Source: Algoriphagus sp.
GTDB taxonomy: Bacteria > Bacteroidota > Bacteroidia > Cytophagales > Cyclobacteriaceae
Reading direction: 5' to 3'
Assembly: GCA_029945945.1 (NCBI GenBank)
Contig: JAQSDM010000001.1
Location: 229,986 to 293,985 of the forward strand
Length of the DNA stretch: 64,000 bases
A program made the translations under genes and the position numbers. The notes under the pieces were generated by a model. The model saw only the letters and a list, made by a program, of their open reading frames with translations. It was not told the origin of the DNA and did not search any database. Every line of letters begins with the position of its first letter. Within the stretch, counting starts at the first letter, position 1. Shown here one piece after another: positions 42,954 through 51,143 of this stretch.

Positions 42954-43059
42954 GGATTCTCCGAATCACTTACGATTCAGGTGCCATTGAATAGTTTGAG
43001 AATCTAATAAATCAAGAAAATAACGCTTGAAGGTTTATTAAAATTACTCTGCATGCATA

Positions 43060-43080
43060 CAAAAGTAAGATGATTATCAT
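43060..43080 (-). promoter_or_regulatory. -7 element with abutting Fur-box-like palindrome
   Basis: TACTTTTG (43060-43067) matches TAnnTTTG exactly. Two bases upstream lies ATGATAATCAT, a perfect 11-base palindrome identical to the core of the classical Fur box (GATAATGATAATCATTATC). A bound repressor there would block the promoter. No -33 TTG is seen. Confidence 0.4.
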
Positions 43081-43195
43081 TTCTATCCTTAACCCCTTCA
43101 ATTTTATTGATTTAAGTCAAAACTATCCTCGAATTAAACTCGATAGAGTTCGGCTTTTCTAACAACTTCTGAAGAGGAAAAAATAGCCTTTTACT

Positions 43196-43234
43196 AACAA
43201 CAAGCCCTGACTGATTCAGTCAGGGCTTGTTGTT
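43196..43234 (-). terminator. Long perfect hairpin after the DUF2807 gene
   Basis: An 18 bp perfect stem (AACAACAAGCCCTGACTG / CAGTCAGGGCTTGTTGTT) with a 3-base loop, 16 bases after the gene stop. The U-tract is poor, but position and strength suit a terminator. Confidence 0.75.
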
Positions 43235-43249
43235 CAAATAAAAGTCATT

Positions 43250-44215
43250 TTAATTTTTAATCACAATACTTCCGCTGGAGACTGTTCCGATAATCGTGTA
43301 TAGAGCACCATTATTAATTTTAAGGGATCCAGAAGAAACGTTTTCCCCAACTGTTATCTTCCCACTTCCTGCATTTAAGTCATAATTGAATCCGGTCAAA
43401 TTAGACAGAGTCTGAATTCTGACATTCCCGGAGGAGGATGTAAAACCTGTAAATCGGCTAAGGCCGGAATTTACAGCATCAATGTTTCCAGATGAAATTT
43501 GTAATTGTCCCAATTCACGAACTGAATCGAAAACCATGTTTCCAGAGCTAAGTTTGGCATTGACAATTCCATCAACCTCGGTAAGTGTTAGCTTCCCACT
43601 CGATCCAATGGCGTTGATATTCCCTGTCACATTTGTAAGTGTTGTATTTCCGGAAGAAACCTCCAAAGACAGATTACCGACGAGATTACTACCATTGATG
43701 GAGCCTGAACCTACTTTCAGGACAATTGCAGGAGCGGCAATATTTGCCAAATCAACCGATCCTGAACCGGTGATTATCTCAAAATTTGTAGCCTGAATAT
43801 TTTTTATAACCGTTTCACCAGCTCCAACTTCAACATCCAGTGCCATCATTTCAGGACCGGTCAGATTCAGATAACCTCTATTATTTCCGCCTCCATTTGA
43901 ACCAGTTTGATCCAGATCTATGATAAGTTTATTTTCTTCTACCCGATATTCAATTATGAATCTCCCGGGGTTATTCGATTCCATAAGTGCATCAAAAGTC
44001 ACGGTTGTTGCGTTTGGGTCACCTTGATAATTAACATCGAGAAATCCTGATTCAATCTCGATCGATTCGATTTCTGAAAATTCCTCATTGATCACCTGAA
44101 CAACTTCCATTTCTCCTTCGCATGAGCTCAACAATACTATTCCTGAAAGCAAGGAGGCAAAGCCCCAACTGAGACTTTTGAAATTGATACTTTTCATAGC
44201 TGGTTTGATTTTCAT
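43250..44215 (-). CDS. DUF2807 (head GIN domain) lipoprotein
   Basis: 321 residues from ATG 44215; ATG 44197 is an equally good start, and a TTG at 44236 is less likely. The lipoprotein signal is LSWGFASLLSGIVLLSSCEG (lipobox LSSC). The remainder is a regular right-handed beta-helix of about 20-residue rungs with SG-rich turns (VVLKVGSGSINGSNLVGNLS is one such stretch, LSSGNMVFDSVRELGQLQIS another), the pattern of DUF2807 'putative auto-transporter adhesin head GIN' proteins. Surface-anchored; ligand unknown. Monocistronic with a strong terminator hairpin. Confidence 0.85.
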   Translation of the reverse strand: MKIKPAMKSINFKSLSWGFASLLSGIVLLSSCEGEMEVVQVINEEFSEIESIEIESGFLDVNYQGDPNATTVTFDALMESNNPGRFIIEYRVEENKLIIDLDQTGSNGGGNNRGYLNLTGPEMMALDVEVGAGETVIKNIQATNFEIITGSGSVDLANIAAPAIVLKVGSGSINGSNLVGNLSLEVSSGNTTLTNVTGNINAIGSSGKLTLTEVDGIVNAKLSSGNMVFDSVRELGQLQISSGNIDAVNSGLSRFTGFTSSSGNVRIQTLSNLTGFNYDLNAGSGKITVGENVSSGSLKINNGALYTIIGTVSSGSIVIKN

Positions 44216-44389
44216 TTCTCTTAATTGACTTTTCAAACTCGTATTTCTACAATTTATACGCCTGTCAGATAGAAGAGATTGATACCGGATGATTTATTGA
44301 CTTTTATCAAACCCTGGAAATGATTAAAAAAATCGTTAAGCAATTTTAAAAAACAAGTAATTACCTTCAATTCTTAATTTGAATTGAAT

Positions 44390-44983
44390 ATGCAGCATTT
44401 AGGGATTTTTATTTTTGATGGAGTGGAGGTACTGGACTTTGCCGGACCTTTTGAAGTTTTTTCAGTAGCCTCACAACTTTCCAATTATCAAACCTTGAAA
44501 GTGTTCACTTTCGGAGCAGACACAAGTCTGATTCGGACAGTGAATGGCCTTCAGGTCCTGCCTGATTATGGATTGGAAAATTTACCGGTTTGTGATTTTT
44601 TGGTTATTCCCGGTGGTGTTGGAAGTATAAAAGTCATTCAACAGCCACCTGTTTTGGACCTTCTCAAATCCCGCATTGCTCAAACAGAATGGACCATGAG
44701 CGTTTGCTCCGGTTCTAGAATTTTAGGGAAACTTGGCCTTCTGGATGATAGACCTTTTTGCACACATCGCAGTACTTTCGAAAGCATGAAGGATGTCTCC
44801 CCTTCCGGCATTCCCAAGCCTGAATTGAGATTCGTCCAAAGCTCGGAACGTATTTACACAGCAGCTGGAATATCTGCGGGAATTGATCTTTCCCTATTTC
44901 TGGTTGAACAAACTTTTGGATTAGAGCTGGCCAGACAAACTGCAGATTGGATGGAATACTTGCCTTACCTGAATCAATCATGA
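44390..44983 (+). CDS. DJ-1/PfpI family protein (isonitrile-hydratase-like)
   Basis: 197 residues from ATG 44390 (a TTG two codons upstream is less likely). The family features are IFIFDGVEVLDFAGPFEVF with the conserved acidic residues near the active site, CDFLVIPGGVG, and the nucleophile elbow MSVCSGSRILGKLGLLDDRP, where the Cys is in the catalytic place. AAGISAGIDLSLFLVEQTFG near the C-terminus matches the amidase-like half of the AraC-type and isonitrile hydratase (InhA) proteins, but no DNA-binding domain is attached. Cytoplasmic. Function unknown: isonitrile hydratase, glyoxalase or amidase are possible. It shares ATGA with the following monooxygenase gene. Confidence 0.85.
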   Translation: MQHLGIFIFDGVEVLDFAGPFEVFSVASQLSNYQTLKVFTFGADTSLIRTVNGLQVLPDYGLENLPVCDFLVIPGGVGSIKVIQQPPVLDLLKSRIAQTEWTMSVCSGSRILGKLGLLDDRPFCTHRSTFESMKDVSPSGIPKPELRFVQSSERIYTAAGISAGIDLSLFLVEQTFGLELARQTADWMEYLPYLNQS

Positions 44984-45297
44984 TCGCCTCTACTCCTGCC
45001 CCTCCCTATTACGCTGTTATTTTCTCCAGCCTCAGAACAGAAATTGAGGAAGGATACGGAGAAATGGCGGAAGAAATGGTGCGATTGGCCGAACTTCAAC
45101 CCGGTTATTTAGGGCATGAATCTGCCCGGGATGGATTGGGAATCACGGTAAGTTATTGGGCAAATTTGGATGCAATCCGAAACTGGAAACAGCAAACTGA
45201 CCATCTTCTGGCTCAGAGACTGGGCAGGGAAAAATGGTATTCTGCATACAAAACAAGGATCTGCCTGGTTGAGCGGGATTACGGATTTGAAATCTGA
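44980..45297 (+). CDS. ABM-domain (antibiotic biosynthesis monooxygenase-type) small protein
   Basis: 105 residues from ATG 44980, chosen because it overlaps the DJ-1 stop (ATGA) and gives the normal length. The dimeric ferredoxin-like ABM fold is shown by YYAVIFSSLRTEIEEGYGEM, QPGYLGHESARDGLGITVSY and WANLDAIRNWKQQTDHLLAQ. Members include cofactor-independent monooxygenases, haem-degrading enzymes and many proteins of unknown role. Coupling to a DJ-1/PfpI protein suggests they act on the same small, possibly toxic, molecule. Confidence 0.88.
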   Translation: MIASTPAPPYYAVIFSSLRTEIEEGYGEMAEEMVRLAELQPGYLGHESARDGLGITVSYWANLDAIRNWKQQTDHLLAQRLGREKWYSAYKTRICLVERDYGFEI

Positions 45298-45342
45298 AAT
45301 TCCTTCAATTCAATCTTAGGACTCCGATTTTTTTAAACGGGA

Positions 45343-45912
45343 TCAAAAAGCATATCCAAATCCAATTCCCGCATACAGTGGCCAAAAACCGTTGTTGTTG
45401 AAAATTGGGTTGAGGTTCACTTTCCAGGTAAATCCTCCATCAACGGGTATTCTTCTGTATCCAAAATTCATAGTACCCATAATGCTGGGTGATCCATCGA
45501 CCGGCAAAATAAAACTGAAATCAGATGTGGAAGTGGATTCATTGCAGATATATTGACCATTTTGATCATAATAGCAGCTGACATTATCGTATACTCTTTC
45601 GCTGAAAGCAAAAAAAGTTGCACCTAAACCTAGTTCGAAATAATGAGGGCCCTTTCCGTACAGTTTATTGACCATCACCGGAATTGAGAAAAAAGATTCC
45701 CCCTCACTGACCGAGTAGCCTCCGGCACCAACTCTCATACCCCAGGAATCCATTTTGGTCTTATCAAACCTAAAATCATAATTGAAGCTGTATGGCAAAC
45801 CAGCGCCTCCAAGTTCAACGTAAACAGATTTTGTAGGTAGCGTATTAGTTTCCTGAGCGTAGGTGAATTGAACAGAAAAAAGGATCAAAAAGAGAGAAAG
45901 TAGTTTTTTCAT
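45343..45912 (-). CDS. Small outer-membrane beta-barrel protein
   Basis: 189 residues with a signal peptide (MKKLLSLFLILFSVQFTYAQ). Eight or so amphipathic strands (KSVYVELGGAGLPYSFNYDF, HYFELGLGATFFAFSERVYD, IMGTMNFGYRRIPVDGGFTW) end in the aromatic WPLYAGIGFGYAF, typical of OmpA/OmpX-sized barrels. A loop with two cysteines (NVSCYYDQNGQYICNEST) is probably closed by a disulphide. No known family can be named. It converges on the ABM gene with 45 bases between them and no clear terminator. Confidence 0.7.
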   Translation of the reverse strand: MKKLLSLFLILFSVQFTYAQETNTLPTKSVYVELGGAGLPYSFNYDFRFDKTKMDSWGMRVGAGGYSVSEGESFFSIPVMVNKLYGKGPHYFELGLGATFFAFSERVYDNVSCYYDQNGQYICNESTSTSDFSFILPVDGSPSIMGTMNFGYRRIPVDGGFTWKVNLNPIFNNNGFWPLYAGIGFGYAF

Positions 45913-46055
45913 AAGGTAGCAAATAGTCTCATTCCTGTGGTTAACGAAATCCAGTATCCAAAGATTGAAATCTAATCACCTTTTCACAACTCTGTGCTTA
46001 TTTAATAGTTAAATTTAGATGAGCGTCTGATTATCAAGTGAATTCAAAATAGGCG

Positions 46056-46655
46056 ATGAAAAAGTTATTCACTAAAAAGGCAATTAAAATGACCCTTGCC
46101 ATTTCGGCGGTTCATTTATTTTTACTGGTGATGGCATCTTGCATGGATGAGACTTCAATTGAAAACCCATTTGGCGAGTGTCCTTCCCCAGGAAATGCCA
46201 ATGCAAAAGAAATCAAAACTCAATTTTTGCCATACAAAAACTCCCGATATTCGATAGAAACTGACACAGTGTTGAGAAGTGAGTTTGCGGTGGTATTGGA
46301 ACTTACTCCGGAATTACTGAGCGAAAATCAGGTTGGAAAATTTCCAGGGCAAGCATTTGCATTGTCTTGCGCTCCTTCTTACAATTTTAAAAATATCTCG
46401 AACATTTCTGTTATCCTGACGGCACCTTTTGCAGGAATTCAAAATGGAACAGACATTTCCTACTTATTAGAACTTCCTGACAAAACCAGACTTTCTGAAT
46501 TCAGAGACTTCCAAAACACCTCAAATTTTTTCCTCTTAAAACTTAACAAGGAACCTTCAAATTTTGAGCGGCTCAAAACGAAAACAATCTTATTTTTGAG
46601 GAATGGAACTCAAATCACGTTTGAGTCCAACTCACCCGCTATTCAAACACGCTGA
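46056..46655 (+). CDS. Lipoprotein of unknown function
   Basis: 199 residues. A signal (KMTLAISAVHLFLLVMASCM) with lipobox MASC leads into a mature part with strands such as FAVVLELTPELLSENQVGKF and NISNISVILTAPFAGIQNGT. The mature part has two more Cys (GECPSPG and ALSCAPSY). No family is recognised. It lies five bases upstream of the alpha/beta hydrolase gene on the same strand, so the two are cotranscribed; the pair may function together at the membrane. Confidence 0.75.
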   Translation: MKKLFTKKAIKMTLAISAVHLFLLVMASCMDETSIENPFGECPSPGNANAKEIKTQFLPYKNSRYSIETDTVLRSEFAVVLELTPELLSENQVGKFPGQAFALSCAPSYNFKNISNISVILTAPFAGIQNGTDISYLLELPDKTRLSEFRDFQNTSNFFLLKLNKEPSNFERLKTKTILFLRNGTQITFESNSPAIQTR

Positions 46656-46660
46656 TCTTT

Positions 46661-47728
46661 ATGCTTAAAAAAATATTTCTGGGAGTTTTCGCTCTTGCCA
46701 TGATTTTGGCAATTACCTACATGTTGGGACCCAAAATGGAACGAGAGGAAATCACAGTTCACTTTCCCAAAGTTCCTACCCAAGCTGCAGAGTTGGAGGC
46801 TTATGTAAAACAACGGGAAGACACCGTCAAAGGCCTTAAGCCCGGAAACGAAGCATATATTCTTTGGGCGGATAGCCTTGAGAAAAGAAAAACACCATTT
46901 TCAATTGTTTATATCCATGGCTTTGGGGCAAGCCCGATGGAAGGCGATCCGGTTCATAGATTTCTTGCCGAACATTTTGGGGCAAATCTGTTTGTGACCC
47001 GGCTTCCAGAACATGGAATCAAAAGAGAAAACGGAATGGAATACATGACACCTCAGGCATTGGCAGATGCTGCAGGGGAGGCTTTCCAAATCGGAAAAAG
47101 TCTCGGAGATTCTGTGATCGTAGTAGGCACTTCTATGGGAGGTGCGCTCACTTTGCTTTTGGCTAGTCAGCAACCTGAAATTCATAGCGTAGTAGTTTAT
47201 TCACCGGCCATTCGTGATAATGGCTCACAACTGGAAGGATTTTTCAAGCCATGGACTCAAAAGATGATGGAAATGGCAATGATGGAAAACAAAGTGGTCC
47301 ACCAAAAACGGGAAGGCGAAAAGGCTGCTTATTGGTCTGAGGATTACCATATCAATGGGTATAGAAGCCTTGCAGGAATACTTTACAGCGAGATGAATGA
47401 GCCAACTTTCAAAAAAATTACTCAACCCGTCTTCCTGGGCTATTATTATAAAAATGATAAAGAACAGGACTTTGTGGTTTCTGTTCCAAAAATGCAGGAA
47501 ATGTTCAAGCAATTGGGCACTCCTGATAATTTGAAAAAAGAAATGGCTTTTCCCAAAGCAGGTGACCACGTAATAACAAGCTCAATTACTTCCAAAGATT
47601 GGGAAGGAGTCCTCTTTGCAACTATTAGTTTTTTAGAAAATGTAGCCCATGTGCCCGCGAAAACAAAATATCTGGAAATGATAGATGAAATGGTGGAAAC
47701 AAAAAAAATCATGGAGAAAGTAAAATGA
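46661..47728 (+). CDS. Alpha/beta hydrolase (lysophospholipase/esterase type)
   Basis: 355 residues with an N-terminal membrane or signal segment (KKIFLGVFALAMILAITYML). The fold is shown by FSIVYIHGFGASPMEGDPV, the oxyanion region, and the nucleophile elbow VGTSMGGALTLLLAS (Gly-x-Ser-x-Gly). FLGYYYKNDKEQDFVVSVPK carries a likely acid, and the His is in KAGDHVITSSIT. The substrate is unknown; a monoglyceride or lysophospholipid-type lipid is typical of relatives. Cotranscribed with the upstream lipoprotein and followed by a strong bidirectional terminator. Confidence 0.9.
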   Translation: MLKKIFLGVFALAMILAITYMLGPKMEREEITVHFPKVPTQAAELEAYVKQREDTVKGLKPGNEAYILWADSLEKRKTPFSIVYIHGFGASPMEGDPVHRFLAEHFGANLFVTRLPEHGIKRENGMEYMTPQALADAAGEAFQIGKSLGDSVIVVGTSMGGALTLLLASQQPEIHSVVVYSPAIRDNGSQLEGFFKPWTQKMMEMAMMENKVVHQKREGEKAAYWSEDYHINGYRSLAGILYSEMNEPTFKKITQPVFLGYYYKNDKEQDFVVSVPKMQEMFKQLGTPDNLKKEMAFPKAGDHVITSSITSKDWEGVLFATISFLENVAHVPAKTKYLEMIDEMVETKKIMEKVK

Positions 47729-47761
47729 GGGCATAACAAGAATCTTCTTTATACCCAAAAT

Positions 47762-47795
47762 GAAAAAGCCCGAAACAAAAGTTTCGGGCTTTTTC
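47762..47795. terminator. Bidirectional terminator between convergent genes
   Basis: Perfect 15 bp stem (GAAAAAGCCCGAAAC / GTTTCGGGCTTTTTC) with an AAAA loop. Confidence 0.92.
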
Positions 47796-47817
47796 TTGAA
47801 TCAATCGCTCAGATATT

Positions 47818-49716
47818 TTAAAAGCTAAACCTGAATGGAGCCGTTGGCAAGCCGATGCTATTGACAAGATTGACTTCCGGGTTATCTGCCCAGGCATATC
47901 GGAGTTCCGAGGATTCCAGTCCTTTCGGAAGAACGATTTTCACCTGATCTATTCCCAAAATGTCCCCTTCAATTGCATGAAATTTACCTTGTTTATCTGC
48001 TATGATAAAGCCTTTGACTTTGTCACCGGCCGTAAGTTTCAATCCCTCTCCCACTTCAGAAAAGCTGATTATAATCTCCGAACCATTCTTCGCAGAAGTT
48101 TTAAAAACTGGCCCTGAAGCCAGAATTCCTTCTCCAAAAGCTACTTTTCTTGCCTGAAGCCAAAGCCTCTCTCCGACATCTTTTTTGTTTTTGGGATGAA
48201 TATCGGCCGCCTCTCCAAGGTCAATAATGACAGCCATTCCGGTAGCTGGCACCTGCAGAGTTTGAGTTTGTGCTTCTCTCAGTAATGCCCAATTACTATC
48301 CGGCTGTACTTCCTGCCTCTCCATATAGTTGGCAAGCTGAACGAATAAGAATGGAAAATCCCCAATACCCCAAGCGGTCCTCCAGTTAGTAATCATCGCA
48401 GAAAACAACTCTTTGTATTCCTCATTCCTGCCTGCATTACTTTCTCCCTGATACCAAATGGCACCTTTTATAGGAAACCTTGTCAAAGGAGCAATCATCG
48501 CATTGTACATCATGCCCGGTCGCCAATTATTCCGCTCAACATCCGGCAGCATCGGTTCAACAAGATCAGTTGAGTAGGTCCATTTTCCTTCAATTGAAAT
48601 CTTTTTTCCATTTTGGAGGAAATACATTTCTCCTGCCTTCCCGACCTGTGGTTGGTTGTTCCAGGTATTGATAGCTCTGATGGTCAGTACATTTTTTCCG
48701 GTAAAAAGTAAATCCTGAGCAATCTCCAAATCAGGCATCCCTGCTCCCCAATCCTTATAATAGACTTGTTTTCCATTAATGTAGATGAAAGCCATCTGGT
48801 CAATGTTTGGCAAGTGAAGGGTCACATTACCAGTCGAAGCCAAATCAAATTTCTTTCTGATCCAGGCAATATGCTGCAAAGGATTTGATTTTGGCAAGTC
48901 TATCGATCTCCAATTTGAGTCATCATAGGCCAAGCTTGAAACCTTACTTGCGGTAAGTGAGTCAGGTCTTTTTACGAGTAAATCACGCATTTCACGGTTC
49001 TTCTCGTTTTTGAGATTTTCATTTTCCCATTTTTCCTGATTGTTCAGTATTTCTTTGGCTTCCACAGAATATGTTTTGCCCATTTCAGCCAAAATCCTGG
49101 CATCTGTCCAGCCTTCAGCTGGAGTTCCTCCCCAGTTAGCCTCTATGATTCCCACCGGAACTTCTTTTTCAAGATGATTGCGTTTTGCAAAAAACCAGGC
49201 CACAGCAGAGAAATCCGGAAGATTCACAGAATCAGCCACTTTCCACTCCCCTCCTTTTACTTCCTTTTGAGGGTAAGCACTGTAGGAATTTGGTACTTTA
49301 AAAACCCGAATCTCAGGAATTCCTCCCTCGGTAAATTCAGCATCTGCACCTATTACCCCTTCTTTCAGCTTCATTTCCATATTGGATTGGCCACCGGCAA
49401 CCCATACATCTCCTACGTAAACATCTTCCACCACAACGTTATTGACCTGAAGTATATAAGGTCCTCCGGCTGATAATGAGGGGAGTTTGACAGACCAGGA
49501 ACTGTCGGGTTCAACTTCGGTGCTTGCAATTATTTCAGCAAGGCTGACCCGGACTTTCTTGCCGGGAATTCCTTTTCCCCAGGCTGAAATTTGCTGGTCA
49601 CGCTGGATCACCATTCCTTTGGAGAAAAGAATAGGCAAAACAACTTCAGAATCAAACTTGGTTGATTCGCAGGCCATCAGACCCATGAAAGCCAACAAGA
49701 GCCATAGATTTTTCAT
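47818..49716 (-). CDS. Sialate O-acetylesterase family carbohydrate esterase (SGNH), exported
   Basis: 632 residues with a lipoprotein-like start (MKNLWLLLAFMGLMACESTK, lipobox LMAC). The SGNH/DUF303 motifs are VAGGQSNMEMKL with the nucleophile Ser, GAIWYQGESNAGRNEEYKEL, and the Asp-x-His pair in AADIHPKNKKDVGERLW. Between them a jelly-roll insertion like the sugar-binding domain of glycoside hydrolase family 2 (VTLHLPNIDQMAFIYINGKQ) is present. The family removes O-acetyl groups from sialic acid or from plant polysaccharides such as xylan. No sialic acid gene is near, whereas the xylose operon is directly upstream, so acetylated xylan fragments are the likelier target. Confidence 0.9.
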   Translation of the reverse strand: MKNLWLLLAFMGLMACESTKFDSEVVLPILFSKGMVIQRDQQISAWGKGIPGKKVRVSLAEIIASTEVEPDSSWSVKLPSLSAGGPYILQVNNVVVEDVYVGDVWVAGGQSNMEMKLKEGVIGADAEFTEGGIPEIRVFKVPNSYSAYPQKEVKGGEWKVADSVNLPDFSAVAWFFAKRNHLEKEVPVGIIEANWGGTPAEGWTDARILAEMGKTYSVEAKEILNNQEKWENENLKNEKNREMRDLLVKRPDSLTASKVSSLAYDDSNWRSIDLPKSNPLQHIAWIRKKFDLASTGNVTLHLPNIDQMAFIYINGKQVYYKDWGAGMPDLEIAQDLLFTGKNVLTIRAINTWNNQPQVGKAGEMYFLQNGKKISIEGKWTYSTDLVEPMLPDVERNNWRPGMMYNAMIAPLTRFPIKGAIWYQGESNAGRNEEYKELFSAMITNWRTAWGIGDFPFLFVQLANYMERQEVQPDSNWALLREAQTQTLQVPATGMAVIIDLGEAADIHPKNKKDVGERLWLQARKVAFGEGILASGPVFKTSAKNGSEIIISFSEVGEGLKLTAGDKVKGFIIADKQGKFHAIEGDILGIDQVKIVLPKGLESSELRYAWADNPEVNLVNSIGLPTAPFRFSF

Positions 49717-49734
49717 AGAAGTAATTTCGAAAAA

Positions 49735-49760
49735 AAAATGAGACCCGAAGGTCTCATTTT
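49735..49760 (-). terminator. Terminator after the xylose operon
   Basis: Stem AAAATGAGACC / GGTCTCATTTT with a CGAA loop (plus strand), followed on the minus strand by a run of at least eight T residues; it ends the symporter-xylB-xylA unit. Confidence 0.9.
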
Positions 49761-49764
49761 GATT

Positions 49765-51078
49765 TTAGATATATCGGTTAAGCATATTTTCAAACAACTC
49801 TTGTTTCCCGCTAATCTGGGCCGGTTCACCGGTAGCAATCGCGTGGTTTCTTAAGTCTTCAAGTGTCAATTCTCCTTTTTCGAATGCTTTTCCTTTTCCG
49901 GAATCAAAACTTTCGTAACGAGCTTTTCTTCTTGCCAGGTAATCAGACTTTTCAAGAATATCCTGAGCGATCAACATTCCTCTCGCAAATGCATCCATAC
50001 TTCCGATGTGAGCCAGGAAAAGGTCATCCGCATCCGTTGAGTTTCTTCTCACTTTCGCATCGAAGTTTACTCCACCGCCTTTGATACCACCGGATGTCAA
50101 AATCACAAGCATTGCTTCGGTCATTTCCTGGAGGTTCATGGCAAACTGATCCGTATCCCAACCATTTTGAGAATCACCTCTGTTTGCATCGATGCTTCCA
50201 AGCATGTCAGCGTCTGCTGCTACCTGAAGCTCATGCTGGAAAGTATGTCCTGCAAGAGTTGCGTGGTTTACCTCAATATTCAATTTGAAATCTTTGTCCA
50301 AACCGTGGTGTCTCAGGAAGCCAACAACCGTTGCCGCATCGTAATCATACTGATGCTTGGTTGGCTCCATCGGCTTTGGCTCGATGAAGAAAGTACCTTT
50401 AAATCCATTCTTGCGGGCATAGTCACGAGCCATTGTCAGAAACTTGGCCAGGTGCTCAGTCTCGCGCTTCATGTCCGTGTTGAGCAAGGACATATAGCCT
50501 TCACGACCTCCCCAGAACACATAATTTTCTCCACCCAAAGCAATCGTAGCATCGATTGCATTTTTCACCTGAGTTCCTGCCCATGAAACGGCATTGAAAT
50601 CCGGGTTGGTGGAAGCGCCATTCATATAGCGCGGGTTACTAAATACGTTGGCAGTACCCCAAAGTAATTTAATGCCAGATTCAGCTTGCTTTTGCTTGGC
50701 GTATTCAGTGATAATTTGCATCCGCTTTTCATAGTCAGCAAGACTTGGTCCTTCGTCTATCAAATCAATGTCATGAAAGCAATAATAGGGAGCTCCGATT
50801 TTAGTAATGAATTCAAAAGCAGCGTCCATTTTATCCTTAGCTCTTTGAATCGGGTCAGCCGAAGAATCCCAAGGATGGGCAATTGTACCCGGTCCGAATG
50901 GATCTCCTCCAGTGCCACAGAAGGAATGCCAATAAGCAATTGAAAATTTGAAGTGTTCCTTCATTGTTTTTCCGGCAATCATTCGATTCTCATCATAGAA
51001 TCTGAAGGCCAAAGGATTATCACTGTCTTTTCCTTCGAAAGGAATTTTGCCGATGTTGGGGAAATAGGATTTAGACAT
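49765..51078 (-). CDS. xylA: Xylose isomerase
   Basis: 437 residues, the length of class II xylose isomerases. It interconverts D-xylose and D-xylulose using two divalent metal ions on a TIM barrel in the cytoplasm. Active-site features: [13 protein letters not shown] (catalytic His102 and Asp105), the [18 protein letters not shown] metal-ligand loop, [20 protein letters not shown] and [19 protein letters not shown]. The last gene of the symporter-xylB-xylA operon, 65 bases after xylB, with its own terminator. Confidence 0.98.
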   Translation of the reverse strand: MSKSYFPNIGKIPFEGKDSDNPLAFRFYDENRMIAGKTMKEHFKFSIAYWHSFCGTGGDPFGPGTIAHPWDSSADPIQRAKDKMDAAFEFITKIGAPYYCFHDIDLIDEGPSLADYEKRMQIITEYAKQKQAESGIKLLWGTANVFSNPRYMNGASTNPDFNAVSWAGTQVKNAIDATIALGGENYVFWGGREGYMSLLNTDMKRETEHLAKFLTMARDYARKNGFKGTFFIEPKPMEPTKHQYDYDAATVVGFLRHHGLDKDFKLNIEVNHATLAGHTFQHELQVAADADMLGSIDANRGDSQNGWDTDQFAMNLQEMTEAMLVILTSGGIKGGGVNFDAKVRRNSTDADDLFLAHIGSMDAFARGMLIAQDILEKSDYLARRKARYESFDSGKGKAFEKGELTLEDLRNHAIATGEPAQISGKQELFENMLNRYI

Positions 51079-51143
51079 ATTGAGTGAAAGTTATTTTGGT
51101 TAATAGGTTTTTACTTTTTGCTAAAATTTTGATTAGATATTTC

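Larger units (their letters stand above)
42815..43053 (-). ncRNA. Candidate small RNA / leaderless small-peptide transcript
   Basis: A self-contained unit in a 624-base gap: a -7 element TACTTTTG at 43060-43067, an ATGATAATCAT palindrome (43070-43080) directly upstream, a transcript of about 240 bases, and a terminator at 42815-42845. Inside is a long hairpin (42887-42912, arms CAGTATTG and CAATACTG with inner CAC/GTG) and a small GATTC-GGA-GAATC hairpin that covers the ribosome site of a 26-codon frame. The 3' end is defined by the terminator; the 5' end is estimated. No known RNA family is recognised. Confidence 0.45.

Noticed and set aside
44390..44983. AraC-type transcription regulator
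   Set aside because: The N-terminal amidase-like domain is present but there is no helix-turn-helix domain; the protein ends at 197 residues.
47818..49716. Sialic acid catabolism locus
   Set aside because: Only the esterase-family name suggests sialate; no nan genes occur and the adjacent genes are for xylose.
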